Source: an uncultured Eubacteriales bacterium (GTDB lineage Bacteria > Bacillota > Clostridia > Oscillospirales > CAG-272). From it: 52,202 nucleotides of DNA. The notes under the pieces were generated by a model, which did not search any database, was not told the DNA's origin, and saw only the letters and a program-made list of their open reading frames with translations. The stretch's first letter is position 1. The number at the start of each line of letters is the position of its first letter. Where the stretch lies: assembly GCA_934503195.1 (NCBI GenBank), contig CAKSVM010000009.1:1-52202 (forward strand). The letters are read 5' to 3'. The position numbers and the translations under genes were made by a program. Positions 8,023 through 16,108 of the stretch are shown in pieces.

Positions 8023-9570
8023 TCAGCCAATCCGCCCGCGAATGGACGAAATGACGGTTTCGAGCACTTTTACGCGCGCGAAACGTTTGCTGTTCGCCTC
8101 TACAACCGTCCAAGGCGCGCACGAAGTGTTGGTCAGCGCGAGCATCTGGTCAACGGCGATGTGATATTTCAGGCGTTTTTCGCGGTTCCTCCAGTCCTCG
8201 TCGGTGATTTTCCACTGCTTTTCGGGGTTGTTCATTCGTTCATTGAACCGTCTAAGCTGCTCGTCGTCGTCGATGTGGAGCCAGAATTTGACGATTATCG
8301 CACCGGAATCGGATAATGTCCGTTCAAATTTGTTCATTTCGTCAAACGCGCGCGTCCATTCGGAGAATTTCGCGAAGCCTTCGAGCCGTTCGACCATCAC
8401 GCGCCCATACCAGCTTCTGTCAAATATTCCAATATGCCCCGTTTTCGGAAGCGCAGTCCAGAATCGTCGGAGATACTGATACGACAGCTCAGTCGGCGTC
8501 GGCGCGGCGATCGGCACGACCTCGTAGCCTCGCGGATCAAGTCCGGAGGTCAGCCGCTTGATCGCGCCGCCCTTCCCGGCCGCGTCCCAGCCCTCGAAGA
8601 CTATTATCAGCGGAATTTTCTTCATGTAGAGCTCATTGTGAAGCTCAAAAAGCTGCTTCTGAAGCGACTTGATTTGCTTTTTGTAAAGCTCCTCTGGCAG
8701 GTCGAGCGAGAGATCGTACTCGTCAAGCGGCTTGATTTTGAGCGGTTTTATCGACGGATCGGTGCGGATTTCGGTCGGAATCGGGTTGAAATGCGATTTT
8801 TCGGCAAGCTCCTCGTCGATGCAAAAGTCGGTTTTGTCCATATCGGCCGTCCGAGATGACTTCGCCGAAATCGCGCGTTCGAGCGAGTCGAGAACGATCC
8901 GGCAGACCGCCTCTGCCGTAATTTTCTTGTCATGCGCGTCAAGGACATACCACGGCGCGAAGTCGGAATCGGTGCGCTCGACCATCTCAGAGAAGGTTTC
9001 GTAGTACTCATCGTACTTTTTGTGACGCTTGTGATCGTCCTGATTGACCCGCCATTTTGTCGCGTCGGACGATTCGAGAAGCTCGAATCTGCGCTCCTGT
9101 TCCTTCTTCGATATATGAAGGAAGATCTTGATTATATTGCATCCATCGTCGGTCAGCTGCTTTTCGAATTCATAGATGTCGCGGAAATGCCTGTCGATGA
9201 TTTTCGATTTTATCCGATCCTCAACGCGCGAAATCGACACTTCGCGATACCAGCTCCGGTCGAATATTGACATTTTTCCGTTCGACGGAAGCTTGTCCCA
9301 GAAGCGTTTGAGCATCGGATAGCGAAGTTCCTCGCCGATCGCCGCGCCGATCGACCAGACCTTGAATCCGCGCGGGTCAAGCTCCGAGATCAGCTTCTCG
9401 ATCATGTACCCCTTTCCCGACGCGCCCCAGCCCTCGAAGAGGACGACAGTCGGAATTTTCAGTTCCCGCGCCTTTCTTACGGTCGCCGCGAGCTTTTCGC
9501 GCAGAGCTTTTCCTGAGATTTCCGAACCCGCGAGTACCGAGATCGGATCGAGCATTTTTTCATTCAGCAT
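8023..9570 (-). CDS. pap: Polyphosphate:AMP phosphotransferase (two-domain PPK2)
   Basis: A 515-aa protein made of two tandem PPK2 domains, the arrangement of polyphosphate:AMP phosphotransferases that make ADP from AMP and polyphosphate. The C-terminal domain has an intact Walker A (GWDAAGKG, residues 327-334) plus FDRSWYGRVMVERLEG. The N-terminal domain has GWGASGKG at 47-54, with Gly49 in place of the usual Asp, so it may be catalytically weak. This agrees with reports that the C-terminal half carries the activity in two-domain PPK2 enzymes. The start ATG follows GAAAGGAAAAAAATCTT. It is divergent from the sigma-F operon, with ppk1 on the far side. Confidence 0.88.
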   Translation of the reverse strand: MLNEKMLDPISVLAGSEISGKALREKLAATVRKARELKIPTVVLFEGWGASGKGYMIEKLISELDPRGFKVWSIGAAIGEELRYPMLKRFWDKLPSNGKMSIFDRSWYREVSISRVEDRIKSKIIDRHFRDIYEFEKQLTDDGCNIIKIFLHISKKEQERRFELLESSDATKWRVNQDDHKRHKKYDEYYETFSEMVERTDSDFAPWYVLDAHDKKITAEAVCRIVLDSLERAISAKSSRTADMDKTDFCIDEELAEKSHFNPIPTEIRTDPSIKPLKIKPLDEYDLSLDLPEELYKKQIKSLQKQLFELHNELYMKKIPLIIVFEGWDAAGKGGAIKRLTSGLDPRGYEVVPIAAPTPTELSYQYLRRFWTALPKTGHIGIFDRSWYGRVMVERLEGFAKFSEWTRAFDEMNKFERTLSDSGAIIVKFWLHIDDDEQLRRFNERMNNPEKQWKITDEDWRNREKRLKYHIAVDQMLALTNTSCAPWTVVEANSKRFARVKVLETVISSIRGRIG

Positions 9571-9682
9571 AAGATTTTTTTCCTTTCAAAAAATATTTTT
9601 GCGGTCGACATATTGTGACATTGTTTTCATAAGCAATGGTGTAAAATATAAACAGCGAAAGCAAATCAAACCATTCTAAGGA

Positions 9683-10036
9683 GTGATTATTATTTTAGGA
9701 AATGAGCAGATCTGTACTGGTTCCGTGAATTGCAGCCTGAATAATGGATGTCTAGAAGCTGCAATTTCGGGAGAGATCGATCATCACAACGCGCGTTCGA
9801 TACGCGCCAAAATTGACGAAAAGCTCTATCTTTATCGTCCGAAGCTGGTGCGTCTCGACGTGTCGGACGTGTCGTTCATGGACTCGTCGGGACTTGGACT
9901 GATTCTCGGTCGATTCACACTCGCGCGCGAACTCGGCGGCGAGCTACGGGTCGTGAATCCGAGCGAAGGAGTCAGCAGGATACTTGACCTCGCGGGAACC
10001 TCAAGACTTCTAACAATCGAAAGGAGCAAGAAATAA
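9683..10036 (+). CDS. spoIIAA: Anti-sigma-F factor antagonist SpoIIAA
   Basis: A 117-aa STAS-domain protein, the anti-anti-sigma factor that frees sigma-F in the forespore. The motif FMDSSGLGLILGR near residues 65-77 holds the serine phosphorylated by SpoIIAB. It starts the classic spoIIAA-spoIIAB-sigF operon, its stop sharing one base with the next ATG. The start is odd: the only GTG in frame (9683) overlaps the AAGGAG ribosome site itself, while correct spacing would place initiation on an ATT codon at 9689 or 9692. The true start is therefore uncertain, and the N-terminal few residues should be treated with caution. Confidence 0.92.
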   Translation: MIIILGNEQICTGSVNCSLNNGCLEAAISGEIDHHNARSIRAKIDEKLYLYRPKLVRLDVSDVSFMDSSGLGLILGRFTLARELGGELRVVNPSEGVSRILDLAGTSRLLTIERSKK

Positions 10037-10491
10037 TGTCGGTTTTGTCCATATTGAACGAAGTAAAGTGCAGCTTCTCGGCGATCTCGGAAAACGAATC
10101 GTTCGCTCGCGGAATCGCCGTGAATTTCATCGCGCAATGCTCGCCGACGGTCACTCAGCTGGCCGACGTCAAGTGCGCGGTTTCCGAGGCAGTGACAAAT
10201 TGCATCGTCCACGCCTACCCTTTGGGCAAATTCACTAATCCGCGCATTGAAATGATTCTTCGTCATTTTGACAATAATTCGGTAACAATCGCGATCAAGG
10301 ATCGGGGAATCGGAATTGCCGACATCAAAGCCGCGCGTGAGCCGCTTTTCACAACCGACACGACCGGGGAACGGAGTGGAATGGGCTTCGCGATCATGGA
10401 AAGCCTCATGGACGGAGTCGGCGTCCGGTCGCGCGTCGGCCGCGGAACGGTCGTCACATTGAAGATAAAACTCGGAGCAAAAAATTGCTGA
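10036..10491 (+). CDS. spoIIAB: Anti-sigma-F factor / serine kinase SpoIIAB
   Basis: A 151-aa GHKL-type protein kinase that binds sigma-F and phosphorylates SpoIIAA. The ATP-binding boxes are clear: the N box SEAVTNCIVHAYP near residue 50, the G1 box IKDRGIGI near residue 88, and the G2 region GERSGMGFAIMESL near residue 115. The ATG overlaps the spoIIAA stop by one base (TAATG), which implies translational coupling and matched amounts of the two regulators. Length matches Bacillus SpoIIAB closely. Confidence 0.95.
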   Translation: MSVLSILNEVKCSFSAISENESFARGIAVNFIAQCSPTVTQLADVKCAVSEAVTNCIVHAYPLGKFTNPRIEMILRHFDNNSVTIAIKDRGIGIADIKAAREPLFTTDTTGERSGMGFAIMESLMDGVGVRSRVGRGTVVTLKIKLGAKNC

Positions 10492-10522
10492 TTTTTACAT
10501 ATTTTTATGCGGAGGTGTAAAT

Positions 10523-11266
10523 GTGCAAATCAGTGATTATACCCGGAATTCCGAACTTCTCGAACGCGCCGCGAACGGTGACGAATGTGCAAAATCCGAA
10601 CTTGTAATGGCAAATATGGGACTTGTACGAAGCATCGCCAGCCGATTTCGCGATCGGATCGACGGCAGCGGTGACACGCACGGCTGTGACTTCGAAGATC
10701 TGATTCAGATAGGCACAATCGGCATGATCAAGGCCATCCGGAGCTTTGATCCGAAGTTCGGAACGGCGTTTTCAACCTACGCCGTTCCGTTGATCATCGG
10801 CGAAATCCGGCGGTTCCTGCGTGACGACGGACTTATCAAAATCAGCAGAACAACCAAAAAGCAGAACGCGCAGATTCTCAGTGAGCGCGAGAGCTTTATC
10901 AAGGAAAACGGCCGCGAGCCGACAATTGACGAACTTGTAAAAAAATGCAATATTCCACGCGAGGATTTGCTCTTTGCGCTCAGCTCGTGCAACCCATGTC
11001 ACTCGCTGAGCGACGCCGTTGGAGACGACGGGGCCGAGCTTGAGGACGTCATTCCGTCGGCCGACAACGAAATCGAAAATCTGACCGACCGGCTGGCGTT
11101 GAAGGAGGCAATCGGAAGCCTCCCGCCGCAGCAGCGCGAAATAATCGTGCTGAGATATTTCCGCGACCTTTCGCAGCAGCAGACCGCCGACATTCTCGGG
11201 CTTTCGCAAGTGAAAATTTCACGCGAGGAGAAAAAGATTTTTGAGTATTTGAGAGAAGTTCTCTGA
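10523..11266 (+). CDS. sigF: Sporulation sigma factor F
   Basis: A 247-aa sigma-70 family protein, the first forespore-specific sigma factor. Region 2 (EDLIQIGTIGMIKAIRSF and STYAVPLIIGEIRRFLRDDG), region 3 and region 4 (LPPQQREIIVLRYFRDLSQQ and LGLSQVKISREEKK) are all intact. It starts at a GTG preceded by GGAGGTG. It is the last gene of the spoIIA operon and lies tail-to-tail with ppk1. I saw no sigma-H-like promoter upstream of spoIIAA; a TAAAAT at 9642-9647 lacks a good -35. Confidence 0.95.
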   Translation: MQISDYTRNSELLERAANGDECAKSELVMANMGLVRSIASRFRDRIDGSGDTHGCDFEDLIQIGTIGMIKAIRSFDPKFGTAFSTYAVPLIIGEIRRFLRDDGLIKISRTTKKQNAQILSERESFIKENGREPTIDELVKKCNIPREDLLFALSSCNPCHSLSDAVGDDGAELEDVIPSADNEIENLTDRLALKEAIGSLPPQQREIIVLRYFRDLSQQQTADILGLSQVKISREEKKIFEYLREVL

Positions 11267-11281
11267 CAATACTATAAGATT

Positions 11282-13315
11282 CTAGTATATTTTGTACATT
11301 TCCAGCTGAGAATCCACTATACTTTCCTCGTCTTCAGGCTTCAATCGGCGATATTTTCCGTCATTTTGCATAATGGATGCGTTCTTGTTGTCGGCGAGCA
11401 TCAATCTGGTCATTTTGTATATCGTCTCTGAGGCGTCAGGATCGGCGACCGGAGTCAGAACCTCGACCCGCTTCTCGGTATTCCGAGTCATCATATCCGC
11501 CGATCCGATATAGGTTCGACGGATATGTGCATTTTTGCTAAAAATGTATATTCGCGAATGCTCCAGGTAGCGTCCGACAATGCTTATGACCCGAACATTC
11601 TCGGTTATCCCCGCGACGCCCGGCCTCAGGCAGCAAATTCCGCGTACAATCAGATCAATTTTCACACCGCGTTTTGACGCTTCGATTAGCGCACTAATCA
11701 CATCTTGGTCGGTAAGGCTGTTCATTTTCATGAAAATATAGCCGTTTTCGCCTCGATAGCTCTCGCGTTTTACTTCTTCAATTATTCGATTTTTAAGGCA
11801 AAGCGGCGCGACCAGCAGAGTTTTGTACCCAGCCAAAGCAATTCCGGCTTCAATATTATTGAAAAGAGCCGCCGCGTCACTGCAAATTTCAGATTTGCTC
11901 GTCAATATGCCGAGATCTGTGTAAAGATTCGACGTTGTTTCATTGTAATTTCCGGTCGCGATATGTGCAAATTGACTATCACTATATTGCTCTATCAGCG
12001 TGACTTTAGCGTGAACCTTGTACGGCGGGAGCCCGTAAATCACCTTGCATCCGGCGTTTTCAAGGACATCTGACCAGCGGATATTCGACTCTTCGTCGAA
12101 CCGCGCGAGGAGTTCGATCACCGCCGTCACTGCAATTCCCTTCACCGCGGCCGCGCAAAGAAGCGCAGCTATTTCAGATTTTGAGCCTAATCGATAAAGT
12201 GTGATTTTGATAGATTTTGTCAAATCACTCGCAATCGCCTCGCGTAAAAAGTCGAGATATACATCAACCGAATGATATGGATAACTTATCAAAATGTCCT
12301 TTTTCCGCAGTTTTTCAAGAATTCCGCTCGAATCATAACCACACTTCAGCAAGTCTCTATATGTCATGCCGACATATTTTGACGCGCAGTCATGCCGCAG
12401 ATCCTTTTTCCAATCAGCAGATAGTGAAACTTGTTTCATAAATATCTGATAGCTCTTAAGTCCGAATTGACGGCGCAAATATTCATCCGCGACCTTATCT
12501 ATCTGATTTCCATTTGAATAAACATCGAGGCAAACCGCGGAAAGTTTGTCTCTTTTTTTCATGAGATCCTTAATTTCATCCCGATATTTCTTGCCTTTTG
12601 AACTTTGCGAAGGGATTTTCTCAATGTCAGCATTCCTGATCACACGAAACAGCATCGCACTGTAAGGCTTCCGAACATTAACCGTCATAGGCAGGTATCG
12701 CATGAGCAGGCTTTCGATCAGCAGAATTTTTGTCGTCTCACCGTCGATGATTCTGAAGTAATTCGGAACTTGCTTCGATATGATTATCACATATCCGATG
12801 AAACCATCCGAATTGTCCGAATTTTGAATCCTAGTCGACCTGATAATCGCGCCAAGACCTTTGTTTTCTATAAAAGGCATCGGCTGATTTTTGTGAATAT
12901 AGTGCGCGAATATGTGAGGAATAACATTCCGCTTAAAAAACTCCCTCGCTTGATTTCGTTCAGCCTTGTTCAGATCGCGCCATTCGCAGACCATAATCTT
13001 GCGCTCTCTCAGCTCATCAAAAATCCGTTTGTCAGCCTTTTCCTGCTTTTTCAGCTGCGCACGATAGTTGTTGCAGAGCTTTTTCACAAAAAGTCGATCT
13101 TGACACGATATTGCTCTATTGAGTGCTTCACCAACCCTGACCTCGAAGAATTCATCAGAATTGCTTGTGAATATTGCACTAAAATTCAGCCGTTCGAGGA
13201 TCGGATTGTCATCCAGCTCGGCCTGCTGTAGCACCCTTTCATTGAATTTTTGCCAAGATAAATCGCGATCGACAAACACGCATTTATCTTGTTCGTTTTT
13301 ACATTTATTGTTCAA
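11282..13315 (-). CDS. ppk1: Polyphosphate kinase 1
   Basis: A 677-aa PPK1 that reversibly polymerises the gamma-phosphate of ATP into polyphosphate. The N-domain signature FVDRDLSWQKFNERVLQQA opens the protein. The phosphorylated histidine is H435 in YKVHAKVTLIE and the second catalytic histidine is H586 in LEHSRIYIF; TYIGSADMM is also present. I chose the TTG at 13315, six bases after GGGGTGAT. A longer open frame extends upstream, but its sequence is not PPK1-like and it would run past the opposing promoter at 13385. With pap it brackets the sigma-F operon. Confidence 0.93.
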   Translation of the reverse strand: MNNKCKNEQDKCVFVDRDLSWQKFNERVLQQAELDDNPILERLNFSAIFTSNSDEFFEVRVGEALNRAISCQDRLFVKKLCNNYRAQLKKQEKADKRIFDELRERKIMVCEWRDLNKAERNQAREFFKRNVIPHIFAHYIHKNQPMPFIENKGLGAIIRSTRIQNSDNSDGFIGYVIIISKQVPNYFRIIDGETTKILLIESLLMRYLPMTVNVRKPYSAMLFRVIRNADIEKIPSQSSKGKKYRDEIKDLMKKRDKLSAVCLDVYSNGNQIDKVADEYLRRQFGLKSYQIFMKQVSLSADWKKDLRHDCASKYVGMTYRDLLKCGYDSSGILEKLRKKDILISYPYHSVDVYLDFLREAIASDLTKSIKITLYRLGSKSEIAALLCAAAVKGIAVTAVIELLARFDEESNIRWSDVLENAGCKVIYGLPPYKVHAKVTLIEQYSDSQFAHIATGNYNETTSNLYTDLGILTSKSEICSDAAALFNNIEAGIALAGYKTLLVAPLCLKNRIIEEVKRESYRGENGYIFMKMNSLTDQDVISALIEASKRGVKIDLIVRGICCLRPGVAGITENVRVISIVGRYLEHSRIYIFSKNAHIRRTYIGSADMMTRNTEKRVEVLTPVADPDASETIYKMTRLMLADNKNASIMQNDGKYRRLKPEDEESIVDSQLEMYKIY

Positions 13316-13384
13316 TTTATCACCCCGTTTGAGAAATTCCGTGCAAATTTCATAAAACGCGTCGAGAAAAATACCTGCCAGTAA

Positions 13385-13413
13385 TTGACATCCACACCTA
13401 TTTGTGTTATAAT
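13385..13413 (+). promoter_or_regulatory. Sigma-A promoter of the small HTH gene
   Basis: TTGACA (13385-13390), a 17-base spacer and TATAAT (13408-13413): a perfect consensus promoter on the plus strand. The leader of about 70 bases can form a short hairpin (ACTCCG pairing with CGGAGT) before the 14-bp palindrome and the start codon. Confidence 0.8.
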
Positions 13414-13483
13414 TCTTATGTGAAAATGTACAGGTAAACTCCGTCCTTGATGCCAAAGCCGGAGTGAAACATATGGGGGATAT

Positions 13484-13497
13484 TGCATATTTATGCA
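13484..13497 (+). repeat. 14-bp ARG-box-like palindrome, copy 3
   Basis: TGCATATTTATGCA, an exact match with perfectly symmetrical arms. It contains the ATG of the small HTH gene and lies about 70 bases after its promoter, where a bound protein could block transcription or the RNA could affect initiation. Confidence 0.5.
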
Positions 13498-13867
13498 GAA
13501 TAATGCCGATTATCAGCAAACATTTGAGAATTACCGCTGGAAACTCTTTGAGATAATGGCAATTGAGGCCGAACTCGCGGCGATTCGTCGTCAAATTGAC
13601 GAAGGCATCGCTTCCCGCGATCAATACGATCCGCAGTGGGAAAACGAGCTTGCAGCCGAACTCGAGACCGCAAAGGCGCAGGTCAAGCTCGTTGAAGATT
13701 TGATCGCCAGTATACCCGATTCGCCGAAAATGATGCCGTGCAAATTGTTTCTGCGCCTGCACTATCTGGCCGGGTACAATATGACTGATACCGCCGTGAT
13801 GATGAACGTCAGTTTGTCAACTTTACGCAGAATCAAGGAGCGGTCAATCGAGTTTTTGTCGAGTTAA
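13493..13867 (+). CDS. Small protein with C-terminal sigma-region-4-like HTH
   Basis: A 124-aa protein. Residues 1-75 are helical and charged, probably coiled-coil (ELAAIRRQIDEG, AAELETAKAQVKLVEDLI). The C-terminal 45 residues look like a sigma region 4 helix-turn-helix (FLRLHYLAGYNMTDTAVMM, NVSLSTLRRIKERSIEF). It resembles small phage-type or orphan transcription regulators; no function can be assigned. It stands alone against the strand of its neighbours and has its own consensus promoter. The ribosome site GGGGGA is 12 bases from the ATG, a long spacing with the palindrome in between. Compact coding and codon use support a real gene. Confidence 0.72.
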   Translation: MQNNADYQQTFENYRWKLFEIMAIEAELAAIRRQIDEGIASRDQYDPQWENELAAELETAKAQVKLVEDLIASIPDSPKMMPCKLFLRLHYLAGYNMTDTAVMMNVSLSTLRRIKERSIEFLSS

Positions 13868-13875
13868 ATGAAAAA

Positions 13876-14205
13876 TCAGGTGTTACGATCAACCGTTTTC
13901 ATCTTTTTCAGGTTTCCGATTTTCTTCGAGCGTTGTTCGAGTTCGCCAAACACATCATCAAGCTCCAGCCCGCGTTCATTCATCATGACAAGCAAATGAT
14001 ACAGCAAATCGCAAACTTCCAGCTTCAGTTCATTATTGTTGCCATTTTTCGCGGCAATAATCGTCTCCGCGGTTTCCTCGCCGACTTTTTTCAGAATCTT
14101 GTCGATCCCCTGCGAAAAAAGATAGCAGGTGTACGACCCCTCCTCGGGATTTTGTTTTCTATCCGAAATAACCGTGTAAAGTTCTCTCAGCACGTTATCG
14201 TTCAT
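13876..14205 (-). CDS. hisE: Phosphoribosyl-ATP pyrophosphatase
   Basis: A 109-aa all-alpha MazG-like hydrolase catalysing the second step of histidine synthesis, removing pyrophosphate from phosphoribosyl-ATP. The motifs KKVGEETAETIIAAK and EVCDLLYHLLVMM carry the metal-binding acidic residues. It is the last gene of the his operon, 23 bases after hisI, preceded by AGGAGATAATAATATG. In this genome HisE and HisI are separate proteins rather than the fused HisIE. Confidence 0.94.
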   Translation of the reverse strand: MNDNVLRELYTVISDRKQNPEEGSYTCYLFSQGIDKILKKVGEETAETIIAAKNGNNNELKLEVCDLLYHLLVMMNERGLELDDVFGELEQRSKKIGNLKKMKTVDRNT

Positions 14206-14228
14206 ATTATTATCTCCTGTTTTTGAAA

Positions 14229-14570
14229 TTATTTTTTATTGTGTTCATAGAGCTTACGAAAGAAGCACGACCGATTTCCAGTATGACAAGCTGCCCCAGT
14301 CTGATCGACTTTTACGAGAAGCGTGTCTTCGTCGCAGTCGTAAAAAATCTCGTCAACACGCTGAATATGCCCAGAATGCGCACCTTTGTTCCAAAGTTCC
14401 TGCCGCGAGCGGCTCCAAAACCATGTTAGTCCATTCTCAAGAGTAAGCCGCAAAGAATCTTCGTTCATATACGCAAGCATCAGCACCTCGCCGTTATCTT
14501 TGTCCTGAACTATCGCGGGGATCAGCGGCGATTTTTTGAAAAATATTTTCAGATCGATATTCGAGTCCAT
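14229..14570 (-). CDS. hisI: Phosphoribosyl-AMP cyclohydrolase
   Basis: A 113-aa zinc enzyme that opens the adenine ring of phosphoribosyl-AMP, the third step of histidine synthesis. Characteristic motifs are VLMLAYMNEDSL, TWFWSRSRQELWNKGAHSG and VDQTGAACHTGNRSCFF, with the zinc cysteines in the last. The start ATG follows GAGGTGACAAA. It lies between hisF and hisE, in the order usual for clostridial his operons. Confidence 0.95.
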   Translation of the reverse strand: MDSNIDLKIFFKKSPLIPAIVQDKDNGEVLMLAYMNEDSLRLTLENGLTWFWSRSRQELWNKGAHSGHIQRVDEIFYDCDEDTLLVKVDQTGAACHTGNRSCFFRKLYEHNKK

Positions 14571-14613
14571 TTTGTCACCTCATTCGTCATTTTGACGATA
14601 TTTTCGTTATAAT

Positions 14614-15372
14614 TCACAATCTGACCGGCACACCGTTTTCCTTCAGGTATTCCTTTACCTGCCGAACTGTAAGCTCACGGAAATGGAACAAACTTGCCGC
14701 CAGAGCCGCGTCACATCCAGTCTTGTTAAAAACGTCTAAAAAATGTTGCAAATTTCCGCCACCGCCAGACGCTATGACCGGAATTTTGACTGTTTCAGTA
14801 ACTTTTCGTGTCAATTCTATGTCGAATCCATTCTTGGTTCCGTCACAATCCATCGACGTCAACAGAATCTCGCCCGCGCCAAGCCGTTCGCCCTCACGCG
14901 CCCATTCGATCGCGTCGATCCCCATGTCCTTGCGTCCGCCGTTAATATAGACAGAAAATGTTCCGTCCGTCCGCTTTTTTGCATCAATTGCTAAAACAAC
15001 GCATTGATTTCCGAACTTATCCGCAGCATCAGCGATTATTTTTTTGTTCAGCACTGCCGCCGAATTCACAGCAACCTTGTCGGCTCCGGCGAGAAGAATT
15101 TCGCGGAAGTCATCGACGGTCCTGATTCCGCCGCCGACCGTCAAAGGCATGAAAACCTTTTTCGCTGTCTTTTCAACTACATCTGTAATTGTTTTCCGTC
15201 GGTCGCTCGACGCCGTTATGTCAAGAAAAACAAGCTCGTCCGCGCCCTGTTTATTGTAAAATTCGGCACTCTCAACCGGGTCGCCCGCGTCGCGCAAACC
15301 TGTAAAATTTACGCCTTTCACGACCCGCCCGTCCTTGACATCGAGGCAAGGTATTATTCGTTTTGAAAGCAT
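14614..15372 (-). CDS. hisF: Imidazole glycerol phosphate synthase, cyclase subunit
   Basis: A 252-aa TIM barrel that, with HisH ammonia, makes imidazole glycerol phosphate and AICAR. Conserved motifs include IIPCLDVKDGRVVKGVNF at the N-terminus with the catalytic Asp, VGGGIRTVDDF, VLAIDAKK and VIASGGGGNLQHF. Start ATG at 15372 follows AAAGGAAACGCGAA. Typical full length. HisH is encoded two genes upstream. Confidence 0.96.
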   Translation of the reverse strand: MLSKRIIPCLDVKDGRVVKGVNFTGLRDAGDPVESAEFYNKQGADELVFLDITASSDRRKTITDVVEKTAKKVFMPLTVGGGIRTVDDFREILLAGADKVAVNSAAVLNKKIIADAADKFGNQCVVLAIDAKKRTDGTFSVYINGGRKDMGIDAIEWAREGERLGAGEILLTSMDCDGTKNGFDIELTRKVTETVKIPVIASGGGGNLQHFLDVFNKTGCDAALAASLFHFRELTVRQVKEYLKENGVPVRL

Positions 15373-15385
15373 TTCGCGTTTCCTT

Positions 15386-16108
15386 TCAAGTGGACTTTTT
15401 TCCGATTTCGATTGCTTCGCTCAGCGACAAATTGCCGCTGTATATTGATTTTCCGCATATTGCTCCGTAGAGATTCATCTCGGTGAGCTTGCGGATGTGA
15501 TCCGCGTTTTTGATTCCGCCGCTCGCGATCACGTTCACGTCGACCTCACTTAAAAGTTTTTCAAGCTGTGCGAAATTAGGCCCGCTCAAAGTCCCGTCTT
15601 TGGATATATCGGTGAATATTATATAGTCGACGCCGCTGTTTTTCATGTCTTTTGCCATATCTATATAGTAAACGTCCGACTCAAGAACCCATCCATCGGT
15701 CCTGACCATGCCGTTCATCGCGTCGATTCCGACCGCGATGTGACCATTATATTTGTCCGAAACGCGCTTCACGAACTCTTTGTCGTTCAACGCCGCAGAG
15801 CCGATTATCACCCTTTCGACGCCTTTTTCCATGTAAAAATCAACTGTCTCCTGCGTCCTGATTCCACCGCCGACTTCGATCGGAATGTGGACTTTTTTCA
15901 GAATGTCGATTATGATATCTCGATTCATGCTTCGCCCATAGCGCGCGCCGTCGAGATCGACGATATGGATAAATTCCGCCCCTGCCAGTTCAAAATCCAG
16001 CGCAGTTTCTACCGGGTCAAAAGCCACTTTTTCGGCACTGTCAAACTCGCCACGGACGAGCCGCACGCACTTGCCGCCGAGCAAATCAATCGCGGGAAGA
16101 ATCAGCAT
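15386..16108 (-). CDS. hisA: ProFAR isomerase
   Basis: A 240-aa TIM-barrel isomerase, homologous to HisF, that opens the ribose ring of ProFAR to PRFAR in histidine synthesis. Visible motifs: LPAIDLLGGKCVRL with the catalytic Asp, VGGGIRTQETVDF, AVGIDAMNG, IFTDISKDGTLSGPN with the second catalytic Asp, and VIASGGI. I prefer the ATG at 16108 (AAGGAG seven bases upstream); a GTG at 16111 is also possible. It overlaps the end of hisH by 23 bases. Confidence 0.95.
   Translation of the reverse strand: MLILPAIDLLGGKCVRLVRGEFDSAEKVAFDPVETALDFELAGAEFIHIVDLDGARYGRSMNRDIIIDILKKVHIPIEVGGGIRTQETVDFYMEKGVERVIIGSAALNDKEFVKRVSDKYNGHIAVGIDAMNGMVRTDGWVLESDVYYIDMAKDMKNSGVDYIIFTDISKDGTLSGPNFAQLEKLLSEVDVNVIASGGIKNADHIRKLTEMNLYGAICGKSIYSGNLSLSEAIEIGKKST

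Noticed and set aside
13316..13762. N-terminal extension of PPK1
   Set aside because: Sequence is not PPK1-like and runs through an opposing consensus promoter; the TTG at 13315 has a good ribosome site and gives the family length.
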